Shown: piece by piece, positions 24,754 through 29,922 of the stretch
How the letters are laid out: each line of letters begins with the position of its first letter
How positions within the stretch are numbered: the stretch's first letter is position 1
Source: a virus
Reading direction: 5' to 3' (one strand)
IMG/VR virus record: IMGVR_UViG_3300010430_000277
Location: 1 to 34,609 of that record
DNA length: 34,609 nt
The notes under the pieces: generated by a model
Told to the model about the DNA's origin: nothing
The model's input: the letters and a program-made list of their open reading frames with translations, nothing else
Database searches by the model: none
Program-made: the position numbers and the translations under genes

Positions 24754-25071
24754 TCAAATTTCTCCGGTTTGAGATCTAAGGCTTTCGGCTTCCGCGGTCC
24801 GGATTTCTTCGCCGACTTCGTTATAGATTTCCGCGATAACAAGGCGTCCTCGATCGACTTCCTCCGAATTCCATCCCGACTGACGCGTAACCTTAGTAAG
24901 GAGTCCAATATGTTTAAAGGCGGTTTTCGCAATGTCTTGCGCGGTTTCAAGGTTTGACGCACCGCCGATTTCCCGGAGGGCGTGTATCGCGATTTCATAT
25001 TTTGCCTTTCTTCGTTTGTAATACGATTGGTTTATTATGGTCCGTTTTTCGGGCTTGCTTGGGGTAGGCAT
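24754..25071 (-). CDS. 105-residue protein, unknown function
   Basis: The first gene after the internal terminator. It has its own promoter (TTCACA-17-TACAAT) and a GGAGG site eight bases before the ATG. The N-terminus is basic (RTIINQSYYKRRKAKYE); helices follow (IAIHALREIGGASNLETAQD, then FKHIGLLTKVTRQSGW). The order of helices loosely suggests a winged-helix or other DNA-binding fold, but I would not assign it. Strong expression signals suggest a role early in infection. Confidence 0.65.
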   Translation of the reverse strand: MPTPSKPEKRTIINQSYYKRRKAKYEIAIHALREIGGASNLETAQDIAKTAFKHIGLLTKVTRQSGWNSEEVDRGRLVIAEIYNEVGEEIRTAEAESLRSQTGEI

Positions 25072-25096
25072 GGGGGGACACCTCCGGTTATGTCGG

Positions 25097-25125
25097 ATTG
25101 TAGCTCAAGGTTGATACATTGTGAA
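25097..25125 (-). promoter_or_regulatory. promoter TTCACA-17-TACAAT with dyad operator
   Basis: It lies just downstream of an intrinsic terminator and drives the genes from 25071 leftward. A TGTAGCT-N6-TGATACA dyad at 25099-25118 is centred 18.5 bases upstream of the predicted +1 (25090), the same geometry as six other promoters in this window. The 19-base leader carries CCGGAGG. Confidence 0.65.
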
Positions 25126-25126
25126 G

Positions 25127-25173
25127 AAAAAAAAGCCGACCGGGCGTCTTTGTAAGGAGAATACCCGGCCGAC
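25127..25173 (-). terminator. intrinsic terminator with a leader-complementary loop
   Basis: In the leftward RNA a ten-base-pair stem (25173-25164 with 25144-25135, two G-U pairs) is followed by eight U residues. It ends the 26848-25222 operon. Its 19-base loop contains AUUCUCCUUAC (25162-25152), an exact complement of the first 11 bases of that operon's mRNA, GUAAGGAGAAU, and of 9-10 bases of four other early leaders. The terminator call is firm; the pairing function is inference. Confidence 0.8.
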
Positions 25174-25221
25174 CAAGAGAGAGCCCGACAATTAAGCCGG
25201 ACAAGAGAAGAAGAACCCGCA

Positions 25222-25467
25222 TTATAGCTCATGTTGAGAGCCGCGGTCCGAAAATTCTCCGCAATAATCGGCCGATTTAGTCCGGGGGTGGTGCGCGGCC
25301 GAGTCGAAACGACCACCGGACATACAAGGCGGAAACCGGACGCACTTACCCTCGGTGGGGTGTGGTTGAGGCTCGAGCCCCATTGGACGAATATACGTAC
25401 TCCGCTCCCAAAAGTGACAATGGTCGCAACGTAAGCCGGATTCCGGCCCCTTCACGAGTTCGGACAT
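25222..25467 (-). CDS. Cys-rich small protein (paralogue B)
   Basis: An 81-residue protein whose ATG at 25467 overlaps the stop of the upstream gene (TAATG). It has the pattern CDHCHFW, then 'GKCVRFPP', and near the C-terminus 'TKSADYCGEFSDR'. The neighbouring upstream gene has the same order of motifs, so the pair arose by duplication. This 'C..C.fW...C.RfPP...DwCGEF' pattern occurs in short phage proteins of unknown function and probably binds one metal ion. It is the last gene before the terminator. Confidence 0.65.
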   Translation of the reverse strand: MSELVKGPESGLRCDHCHFWERSTYIRPMGLEPQPHPTEGKCVRFPPCMSGGRFDSAAHHPRTKSADYCGEFSDRGSQHEL

Positions 25468-25718
25468 TAGGCACCCTCCCGCGGTATAAATTCTCCGCAC
25501 CAATCGTAATTAACGGTTTTTGGGTATTGAGTCGAGAAAATGGTCTTTGTGGACGGAGTTACGGCCAAACCCCTAAATTCGTAAGCGGTCGGAACCAAGG
25601 TCGGCGGAAACCGGCAACAATCGCCCTCCGTATTTTCTCCGGTGGTTCCATCCCAATACACGCACCTCGAGCACGACTTAACGGGATAGACGGTTGGGTC
25701 TATCTTCGGCTCGCTCAT
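25467..25718 (-). CDS. Cys-rich small protein (paralogue A)
   Basis: An 83-residue protein with CSRCVYW near residue 16, 'GDCCRFPPT' near 33 and 'VNYDWCGEFIPR' at the end. The downstream gene has the same layout. The ATG at 25718 overlaps the previous stop as ATGA, with a GGGGAAAA stretch before it. Four Cys are conserved between the copies, suggesting a small metal-binding fold. Function unknown; retention of both copies implies different partners or dosage need. Confidence 0.65.
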   Translation of the reverse strand: MSEPKIDPTVYPVKSCSRCVYWDGTTGENTEGDCCRFPPTLVPTAYEFRGLAVTPSTKTIFSTQYPKTVNYDWCGEFIPREGA

Positions 25719-25870
25719 TTTTTCCCCATTTCCTTAAATAGACAAACATAACAAAGCACGTCTTGAGGTCGGATTTTACCCGCCGCCCAATTACGGCGAC
25801 CCTCCGGACTAAAGTCGGTAAGCTTAAGCTTGACGCCGCACCGATCACATTTGGGGGTAGGGTGGGTCAT
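25715..25870 (-). CDS. small zinc-ribbon protein
   Basis: A 51-residue protein from an ATG at 25870 (ATGA with the preceding stop) ending in ATGA with the next gene. It has CDRC at residues 8-11 and CYVC at 40-43, the two knuckles of a zinc ribbon, with 'FSPEGRRNWAAGKI' between them. A Lys-rich helix ends the protein. Function unknown; it is one of at least five Cys-pair proteins in this operon. Confidence 0.6.
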   Translation of the reverse strand: MTHPTPKCDRCGVKLKLTDFSPEGRRNWAAGKIRPQDVLCYVCLFKEMGKK

Positions 25871-26025
25871 GAGTTGGCTTCCTCATGCGAAATATCATCG
25901 ACTAATTTTTGGATCGCTTTATATTCGTTGCCATAACCCAAGAAGGCACGAAGGACGCGGCTAATGCGGTGCTCAAGATAGACCACCTTTTCGGCGTCGC
26001 TCATCTTTGCGTATTTCTTTAGCAT
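25867..26025 (-). CDS. 52-residue helical protein
   Basis: I chose the ATG at 26025, which overlaps the previous stop by seven bases, over an in-frame ATG at 26067 that would overlap by 49. The sequence starts MLKKYAKMSDAEKVVYLEHR and continues as helices with 'AFLGYGNEYKAIQKLVDDI'. It is wholly alpha-helical, with no Cys. No family is recognised. The start remains uncertain. Confidence 0.5.
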   Translation of the reverse strand: MLKKYAKMSDAEKVVYLEHRISRVLRAFLGYGNEYKAIQKLVDDISHEEANS

Positions 26026-26288
26026 GATCTCAACCCCAAATCGGCGCGCGGCAATTTGTGCCCGCATTTCGTTTCGGTAAGTTTCCAAAGCCCCATCTCG
26101 CGCAAAATTTCCACGCAACGAAATCGAAATTTTTCTTCGGTCAAATTCGAGAATCTCTCCCGTACGTGAGTATCGTACGTCGTGTCTTCGGGATGAACCA
26201 AGAGCCAATATTGGTATTTTTCGAATTTATACAAAATAAACTCGAGCCCATGCTCTCGGGCGATCTTTTTCGCGGTTGCGTAGTGCAT
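26019..26288 (-). CDS. 89-residue protein, unknown function
   Basis: The ATG at 26288 is preferred over a TTG at 26339 that overlaps the previous gene. The N-terminus has an Arg/His helix (YATAKKIAREHGLEFILYKF) followed by strands (YQYWLLVHPED), then a helix with 'FRFRCVEILREMG' and a Lys/Cys-rich tail. A perfect 6-bp hairpin (CCGGGC loop GCCCGG, loop CTAA) lies just before the ATG, where a ribosome site would be, so translation may be coupled or repressed. Function unknown. Confidence 0.5.
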   Translation of the reverse strand: MHYATAKKIAREHGLEFILYKFEKYQYWLLVHPEDTTYDTHVRERFSNLTEEKFRFRCVEILREMGLWKLTETKCGHKLPRADLGLRSC

Positions 26289-26302
26289 CGAAGAGCCCGG
26301 GC

Positions 26303-26848
26303 CTAAGCCCGGACCTCCATAAGCGGTTTTGGTTCCCAAGATTTGTAACGAGCTTCTTGTTTCTCAATGTCGCCGAGAAGGTGCTCCAAATTCCTTTCGG
26401 CTTTAAGGATTGCGTTATCGCGGAAGCGATCTATCGCGGAGTCGAGATCGTACAAGCCGCAAGAAATCGCCGAGCGGGTCCTCTCGACTCTTTCGGCCCC
26501 ATTTCTGCCCGCCTTAATTTCGCTAAATATAATTTGCAACTCTCCGTCGCCGTCAACCTCGAGGCGGACCGGATCACCTCCGCTAATGAGCCCCTCTTGG
26601 CTCTTGCTTTTTTTGAGCTCGTATTGGCGGTCGACATTTCCCTTAAAGGTTGCGATCATACCCTTGAGGCGCTCAACAAAACGGCCCAAGACCTCGCGAG
26701 ATTCTTCGAAGGGTTGCTCTTCGGAGCCGGGACAAGTTCCGCTAAACTCTCCCCATTGGACCCGGTAACCGTGCTTTGATAGTTTGCCTTTGGGTAGCTT
26801 TTGAAGCCGTCCGCAAATTTGGCAAGTGCCCTTGTGGGTTGCTTTCAT
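26303..26848 (-). CDS. zinc-finger phage protein, first gene of the leftward early operon
   Basis: A 181-residue protein. Its N-terminus 'CQICGRLQKLPKGKLSKHGY' followed by 'VQWGEFSGTCPGS' matches a widespread family of phage proteins with a Cys2-His-Cys-like zinc site and no assigned role. About residues 45-170 are charged helices with a short strand-rich part (VRLEVDGDGELQIIFSEI), probably coiled. It is the first gene after promoter TTGCCA-17-CACAAT; the mRNA should start with the 14-base leader GTAAGGAGAATCCA directly before the ATG. High early expression is likely. Confidence 0.7.
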   Translation of the reverse strand: MKATHKGTCQICGRLQKLPKGKLSKHGYRVQWGEFSGTCPGSEEQPFEESREVLGRFVERLKGMIATFKGNVDRQYELKKSKSQEGLISGGDPVRLEVDGDGELQIIFSEIKAGRNGAERVERTRSAISCGLYDLDSAIDRFRDNAILKAERNLEHLLGDIEKQEARYKSWEPKPLMEVRA

Positions 26849-26868
26849 TGGATTCTCCTTACGCCCCT

Positions 26869-26897
26869 ATTGTGGCCCAAGCTCGCCACGTTGGCAA
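26869..26897 (-). promoter_or_regulatory. leftward early promoter TTGCCA-17-CACAAT with operator
   Basis: The -10 hexamer is at 26874-26869 and the -35 at 26897-26892. The dyad at 26871-26890 (TGTGGCC-N6-CGCCACG) is centred 18.5 bases before +1 (26862). The transcript begins with GTAAGGAGAATCCA directly before the ATG at 26848. It is divergent from the promoter at 26943. Confidence 0.75.
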
Positions 26898-26942
26898 GTC
26901 CAATCCGGAAAAAAGATTAAAAAACTTTTTTAGAAAAAGAGC

Positions 26943-26970
26943 TTGCATTGTAGCCGGTTTGGGCTACACT
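26943..26970 (+). promoter_or_regulatory. rightward early promoter TTGCAT-16-TACACT with operator
   Basis: The dyad TGTAGCC-N6-GGCTACA (26949-26968) is a perfect 7-base inverted repeat filling the spacer and overlapping the -10 element. The predicted +1 is 26977, giving a 14-base leader GTAAGGAGAGCGAA to the ATG at 26991. This is the best operator copy in the window. Confidence 0.8.
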
Positions 26971-26990
26971 AAGAGAGTAAGGAGAGCGAA

Positions 26991-27155
26991 ATGAGATACG
27001 CAATAACATTAAAAAACACCGAAACGGGCAAAAGCAAAATTTGGCAATATAGCTCGGACTTGGAAAACGCCAACGCCATTCAAAACGACTATTACAAAAA
27101 CCAGCAAATTGATGGCGTTAAGTGCGAAATCGTCAAAGTGGAGGACCGGTCCTAA
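26991..27155 (+). CDS. 54-residue early protein, unknown function
   Basis: The first rightward early gene, expressed from the promoter at 26943 with a 14-base GTAAGGAG leader. The protein (MRYAITLKNTETGKSKIWQY at its start) is rich in Asn, Lys and Tyr and has a beta-beta-alpha feel, with a single Cys. Its stop overlaps the ATG of the metallopeptidase gene (TAATG), so the two are translated together. No family is recognised. Confidence 0.65.
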   Translation: MRYAITLKNTETGKSKIWQYSSDLENANAIQNDYYKNQQIDGVKCEIVKVEDRS

Positions 27156-27547
27156 TGGGCCGGCTTCCTTCCTCTAGGTGGGGCGAGGCTCGCGACATGA
27201 GCCCCGAAACCTACAAACTCCGTCGGGCCGTTATGAAGCTTATCTACGACGCTAAAGCCCTACACGGCGGCTCTATGGCCCGCGTCGAGCTTCGCATAAC
27301 CGACCTTAGCGAAGAAGGCGAAAAAAGGCACATCTTGGGCTCCGCGCTCATGGGCAAGCGCATCGTCTATATCCCGGCCTCTACGGTGGTCGATGCCAAG
27401 TTACGCCAAGTCGTCTACCATGAGCTTTTACACGCCCTATACGGCGTCGAACACGACGAGAGTTGCCCCCTTATGACCTCTTGCTTCGCCTACGACATGA
27501 GCCGAGAGGAGGCCGACGGCCTATTTCGGAAATACATCGGGGCCTAG
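27155..27547 (+). CDS. predicted zinc metallopeptidase (HExxH)
   Basis: A 130-residue protein. Residues 89-107 read HELLHALYGVEHDESCPLM: the HExxH zinc motif with Glu90, a further His100 as probable third ligand and a CPLM segment like the Met-turn region of archaemetzincins and other minimal zincins. The third His lies one residue further than in the classical HExxHxxGxxH. A preceding strand (RIVYIPAST) and helix (KLRQVVYHELLHALYG) fit the zincin core. There is no signal peptide, so it acts in the cytoplasm. A host protein may be its target; that is inference. A terminator overlaps the stop codon. Confidence 0.75.
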   Translation: MGRLPSSRWGEARDMSPETYKLRRAVMKLIYDAKALHGGSMARVELRITDLSEEGEKRHILGSALMGKRIVYIPASTVVDAKLRQVVYHELLHALYGVEHDESCPLMTSCFAYDMSREEADGLFRKYIGA

Positions 27548-27563
27548 TGCCCCGATTTTTTTT
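27538..27563 (+). terminator. intrinsic terminator overlapping the peptidase stop codon
   Basis: CGGGGC (27538-27543) pairs with GCCCCG (27549-27554) around a five-base loop that holds the TAG stop, followed by A and eight T residues (27556-27563). A ribosome at the stop would cover the hairpin, so termination may depend on translation ending. Confidence 0.85.
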
Positions 27564-27584
27564 CGTCTTTTTTTAAGATTCCCC

Positions 27585-27612
27585 TTGTATCGTGGCCCAA
27601 TTAGGCTACACT
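27585..27612 (+). promoter_or_regulatory. rightward promoter TTGTAT-16-TACACT with operator
   Basis: The dyad CGTGGCC-N6-GGCTACA (27591-27610) has its centre 18.5 bases before the predicted +1 at 27619. The transcript would start with the 14-base leader GTAAGGAGAACGAG before the ATG at 27633. It follows directly after the terminator at 27538-27563. Confidence 0.8.
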
Positions 27613-27632
27613 AGAGAAGTAAGGAGAACGAG

Positions 27633-27839
27633 ATGAAAACCACCACCTACCACATTAAAAAGACCTTCACAAAGGGCACTCTCGAAGGCATGACCTTTTG
27701 GGATTACGACGCGGTGAGCTATCCCGCCGGAACCGATTTCCAAGCCCACCACGTCGACGGAGTTAATAAAAATCACTCTAAAGGCCGAGTCGATTACAAA
27801 ATCGTCGAATGGATGGTGGGAAACCACAAGACAATCTAA
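27633..27839 (+). CDS. 68-residue early protein, unknown function
   Basis: A single gene unit with its own promoter and 14-base GTAAGGAG leader. The protein begins MKTTTYHIKKTFTKGTLEGM and continues with Trp, Tyr, His-rich strands (FWDYDAVSYPAGTDF, HHVDGVNKNHSKGRVDYKI). Beta-rich, basic and small, with no Cys; several His could bind metal. No family is recognised. Its isolated promoter points to independent regulation, typical of host-takeover genes. Confidence 0.65.
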   Translation: MKTTTYHIKKTFTKGTLEGMTFWDYDAVSYPAGTDFQAHHVDGVNKNHSKGRVDYKIVEWMVGNHKTI

Positions 27840-27903
27840 GACCCGAAGCCGGAGCCCCAAGCGGAGGCGGAGGGGCGGATTTGAAAATCGACCCGGATTT
27901 CTC

Positions 27904-27931
27904 TTGTATCGTGGCCGCGTTGTGCTACTAT
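27904..27931 (+). promoter_or_regulatory. rightward promoter TTGTAT-16-TACTAT with operator
   Basis: The dyad CGTGGCC-N6-TGCTACT (27910-27929) is centred 18.5 bases before the predicted +1 at 27938; the leader GTAAGGAGAAGGCA is 14 bases long. The right half-site is one or two bases weaker than in the two preceding promoters. Confidence 0.75.
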
Positions 27932-27951
27932 ATGGGTGTAAGGAGAAGGCA

Positions 27952-28128
27952 ATGAAAAACGAAAGCCAAAGACGGAAGGCTCAAAAGGCGGCTTGGAACC
28001 GGACCTATAAAGCGGCCTCAAAAAGGCTCGCCAAGGGCGAGAGAAGCCGCACAAGCCTCGAACTCGCCCGCCTCATGGATAGACTAGACGGCGGAAACCG
28101 GGTCGAGACCTTCCACAAGGGGGCCTAG
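27952..28128 (+). CDS. 58-residue basic protein
   Basis: It starts with the ATG at 27952 that follows the 14-base leader; an upstream in-frame ATG would precede the promoter and is rejected. The sequence MKNESQRRKAQKAAWNRTYK is followed by 'ASKRLAKGERSRTSLELARL'; it is highly basic and helical, suggesting nucleic-acid binding. No helix-turn-helix or Cys pair is visible. The stop lies in a GCC-TAG context before a GC-rich non-coding region. Confidence 0.65.
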   Translation: MKNESQRRKAQKAAWNRTYKAASKRLAKGERSRTSLELARLMDRLDGGNRVETFHKGA

Positions 28129-28463
28129 AGCCCGGAGCCGAGCCGGGAGCGCCCCAAGCGCGGACGGCGACGGAGGTCCGACGGGCGTGGTCGACTGCCA
28201 TTATGGCGGTCTTTCCCGGTTTATCCTTGATTTTTAGGGCTACCCTCCATAGGCTAGGCATGGGCGGCGGCTGATGCCCACGAGCTCGGCTACGACGAGT
28301 CGGCTCCGCCTTGGGGGCTCCGCCTCCTCGAGCCCCGTTGGTGGTGCGATTGAGTGAGGGCTTACCGGGGTCGTGACCGGCTTTCCGTCTATACAAAAGG
28401 GGTCTTAAGTTGTAATGGGCATCTTAAGGGGCCGGGGTATGATGGGGGTGTAAGGAGAGAGAG
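28129..28463 (+). other. 335-base GC-rich non-coding stretch
   Basis: No convincing gene lies here on either strand. It holds CCCGG-type short repeats, a seven-pair hairpin (28193-28199 with 28205-28211, then TTT) that could be a weak terminator, a pair of GGCTCCGCC copies around 28302-28328 and the promoter of the next gene at its right end. A similar GC-rich patch follows the gene ending at 27839. Beyond that I see no clear function; a replication-origin role cannot be excluded. Confidence 0.5.
28416..28443 (+). promoter_or_regulatory. candidate promoter TGGGCA-16-TATGAT
   Basis: It gives a +1 at 28450 and the same 14-base leader (GTAAGGAGAGAGAG) as four other early genes, which supports the call. 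The dyad operator found in the other promoters is absent, so this unit may escape the shared control. The -35 element is weak. Confidence 0.5.
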
Positions 28464-28700
28464 ATGGAAAAGCCAAAAATTAGATTTCGGAAAAAGGCCC
28501 TCTTTGAGCATCATAAAAAGCTTATGGAGGAGCATTGGAAGCTAGCGAAGAAAGACCCGAAAGACCCAATCGTAAGGCGCGAACGATCGGACAACCGCCA
28601 AGCCCGAATGAGCATTATGGATACGATTAGGTTCTTTTTTGAGTGGTCCGAGGCCGAAAAGATTATTTCGGAGATGAGAGATTACGCCAATCTAAGTTAA
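28464..28700 (+). CDS. 78-residue helical protein, unknown function
   Basis: The last rightward early gene. It has the standard GTAAGGAG leader. The sequence is highly charged and helical (FRKKALFEHHKKLMEEHWKL, then RRERSDNRQARMS and a hydrophobic 'MDTIRFFFEW'). No Cys pair or membrane segment is present. Its stop TAA overlaps the stop of the convergent leftward gene inside a TTAA, with no terminator visible between them. Function unknown. Confidence 0.65.
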   Translation: MEKPKIRFRKKALFEHHKKLMEEHWKLAKKDPKDPIVRRERSDNRQARMSIMDTIRFFFEWSEAEKIISEMRDYANLS

Positions 28701-28834
28701 GCCCGGTCCGCCTCTTCCGTTAGGCGGCGGCGTTGGTCCGCGTTTGCCATCTTCCAAATTGCCTTAGCCGTCTTAAGGGTGCAACCTAGCTTTTTCGCCA
28801 TCTTCCGGCACGTCTTGGACGCCTTCCCGTTCAC
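28697..28834 (-). CDS. 45-residue basic protein
   Basis: It starts with GTG at 28834, overlapping the previous stop as GTGA, with AAGG upstream. The sequence MNGKASKTCRKMAKKLGCTL continues 'KTAKAIWKMANADQRRRLTE'. Lys/Arg-rich helices with a possible short helix-turn-helix (KMAKKLGCTLKTAKAIWK) suggest DNA binding, but the peptide is too short to be sure. It is the final gene of the leftward replication operon. Confidence 0.5.
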   Translation of the reverse strand: MNGKASKTCRKMAKKLGCTLKTAKAIWKMANADQRRRLTEEADRA

Positions 28835-29052
28835 TCTAAGCCCTTCTTCCAACCTTCCCCGTCGTCGTCTTCTTCCTCGATGCTCACGGTCTCGTTGTTG
28901 TCGGCAAAGACCATTAACTTTAACTTTTCCAAGACGCCAATAACCGTTAGATCCTCGATCCCGAGGTCGATCCAATGCTCGATAACGGCCTCGAGATCCT
29001 CGAAAAGCCCCTCGTCCGGGAGCCGCGGAAGCTCCTCTTTCTCTTTGCTCAT
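28831..29052 (-). CDS. 73-residue acidic protein
   Basis: The ATG at 29052 has a strong GGAGG five bases upstream, better than an ATG 21 bases earlier. The protein is acidic and helical (LFEDLEAVIEHWIDLGIEDL, then 'VIGVLEKLKLMVF') and ends 'EEEDDDGEGWKKGLE'. The charge and size resemble DNA-mimic or inhibitor proteins made by phages, but that is only suggested by composition. It overlaps the next gene by four bases. Confidence 0.6.
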   Translation of the reverse strand: MSKEKEELPRLPDEGLFEDLEAVIEHWIDLGIEDLTVIGVLEKLKLMVFADNNETVSIEEEDDDGEGWKKGLE

Positions 29053-29097
29053 GATGCCTCCGGTCGGCTTCATGCTAGGTCGTTACCGGGGCCGACT

Positions 29098-29274
29098 CTA
29101 GGCTTTTTTATGGGCCGTTTTGAGGCGCTCTAGGCGTATGATACGGCTTAAAATTTGGGAGCCGCAATTGGGGCAAAACTCCATCGGCTCGAGCTTTTGA
29201 AGGTTCCCGGCCCGCCTCGTGAGGTCGTAAGATTGGTTATGCCTTATGGGCCAATCGTGCTTACAAACCCGCAT
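29098..29274 (-). CDS. 58-residue Cys/His protein
   Basis: The ATG at 29274 lies inside the end of the nuclease gene (14-base overlap); a TTG 15 bases earlier is an alternative. It has one Cys and a His near the N-terminus (VCKHDW) and a CPNC pair at about residues 34-37, so a one-metal zinc site of mixed ligands is likely. A basic helix ends the protein. Function unknown. Confidence 0.55.
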   Translation of the reverse strand: MRVCKHDWPIRHNQSYDLTRRAGNLQKLEPMEFCPNCGSQILSRIIRLERLKTAHKKA

Positions 29275-29752
29275 GAAGGCATCTCTCAATGAATGTATCC
29301 CAACCGTAAGACTCCACTTCGGGTTGATCCCGAAATCGCATTACCCAATTGCCATCATGGGCCTCGAAGGCGTCCTTTATATCGTGAATATCGGGCACGG
29401 TAAAGAAGGTTAACGCGTTCGTTTGGAGCCCCATAAGATCGCCCGTATAAGCGGCCACAATATATTCCCGCTCGCGATACTCGTCGTAAGCGTGCCGAAG
29501 ATACGCCTTGTGGTCGACGATGTTTATCCAATCAAAATAAGCCGGATTCTTTTTGTATTTGCACTCGACGTAACGCCTAAGATCCGGGAGGTATAGATCC
29601 GGCGTCTTGTCGGTTGGCCCATCTTGCTCGTAAAGACGCCCCCGACCCGAGGGCTTAATGTCGACCCACTCGTCGCCGATCGCATCTTCAAGCAAGACCT
29701 CGAAGCGTTCCCCCCACTCCTTATAGGTTTCGAATTGGGAGTCGGGCTTCAC
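29261..29752 (-). CDS. PD-(D/E)xK family nuclease
   Basis: A 163-residue protein starting with GTG at 29752 (GTGA with the preceding stop). Residues 51-65 read 'PDLYLPDLRRYVECK', matching the PD-x(10)-ExK core of restriction-like nucleases (Asp52, Glu63, Lys65); an earlier Glu (about 18, in RFEVLLEDAIG) fits the helix that completes the site. A later 'YIVAAYTGDL' strand fits the fold. In phages such proteins act as VRR-type or Holliday-junction nucleases in replication. It lies in the helicase operon, consistent with a DNA-processing role. Confidence 0.65.
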   Translation of the reverse strand: MKPDSQFETYKEWGERFEVLLEDAIGDEWVDIKPSGRGRLYEQDGPTDKTPDLYLPDLRRYVECKYKKNPAYFDWINIVDHKAYLRHAYDEYREREYIVAAYTGDLMGLQTNALTFFTVPDIHDIKDAFEAHDGNWVMRFRDQPEVESYGWDTFIERCLHAGL

Positions 29753-29922
29753 TTGTGTCCAAAGGGTGCTTTCGGCACAAAGGAGACTTGCAAATCCATT
29801 TCGAGTAAAAGGCGGGCGTACTCGTGGGCTGACTTGCCCAAGACTCGGCCTTTCTTCTCGGCAAGTTTGTACATTTCCGGCGAGATCCGGAAGCGTATCG
29901 GTGGTGATTCTTTAGTCTTCAT
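29749..29922 (-). CDS. ribbon-helix-helix-like protein
   Basis: A 57-residue protein. After a short polar start there is a strand (PIRFRIS), then a helix (PEMYKLAEKKGRVLGK) and a second helix (SAHEYARLLLEMDL), the order and length of ribbon-helix-helix regulators that bind short DNA dyads as dimers. It overlaps the preceding gene by 11 bases and the nuclease by GTGA. It is a reasonable candidate for the protein that recognises the TGTRGCC-type operators of this region, but nothing shows that directly. Confidence 0.55.
   Translation of the reverse strand: MKTKESPPIRFRISPEMYKLAEKKGRVLGKSAHEYARLLLEMDLQVSFVPKAPFGHK

Noticed and set aside
24750-24998. Upstream extension of the zinc-ribbon gene, giving 196 residues
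   Set aside because: This stretch is fully occupied by the 105-residue gene in another frame, which has a promoter, a GGAGG site and a more protein-like sequence; the extension is low-complexity basic.
25214-25226. TATAAT at 25221-25226 as promoter of a separate ~80-base small RNA ending at the terminator
   Set aside because: It coincides with the stop codon of the gene above (CTA TAA T) and has no -35 element or operator at the right place. A small RNA by processing of the operon's 3' end remains possible.
28073-28396. 107-residue leftward open frame in the GC-rich block
   Set aside because: It overlaps a well-supported rightward gene, has no ribosome site and has a Gly/Arg/Pro-rich composition typical of the antisense of GC-rich DNA.
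28410-28450. Twelve-codon leader peptide (ATG at 28414) and a TTGTAA -35 with a 22-base spacer
   Set aside because: The spacer is too long, and the TGGGCA-16-TATGAT alternative gives the standard 14-base leader, which would exclude this peptide from the mRNA.
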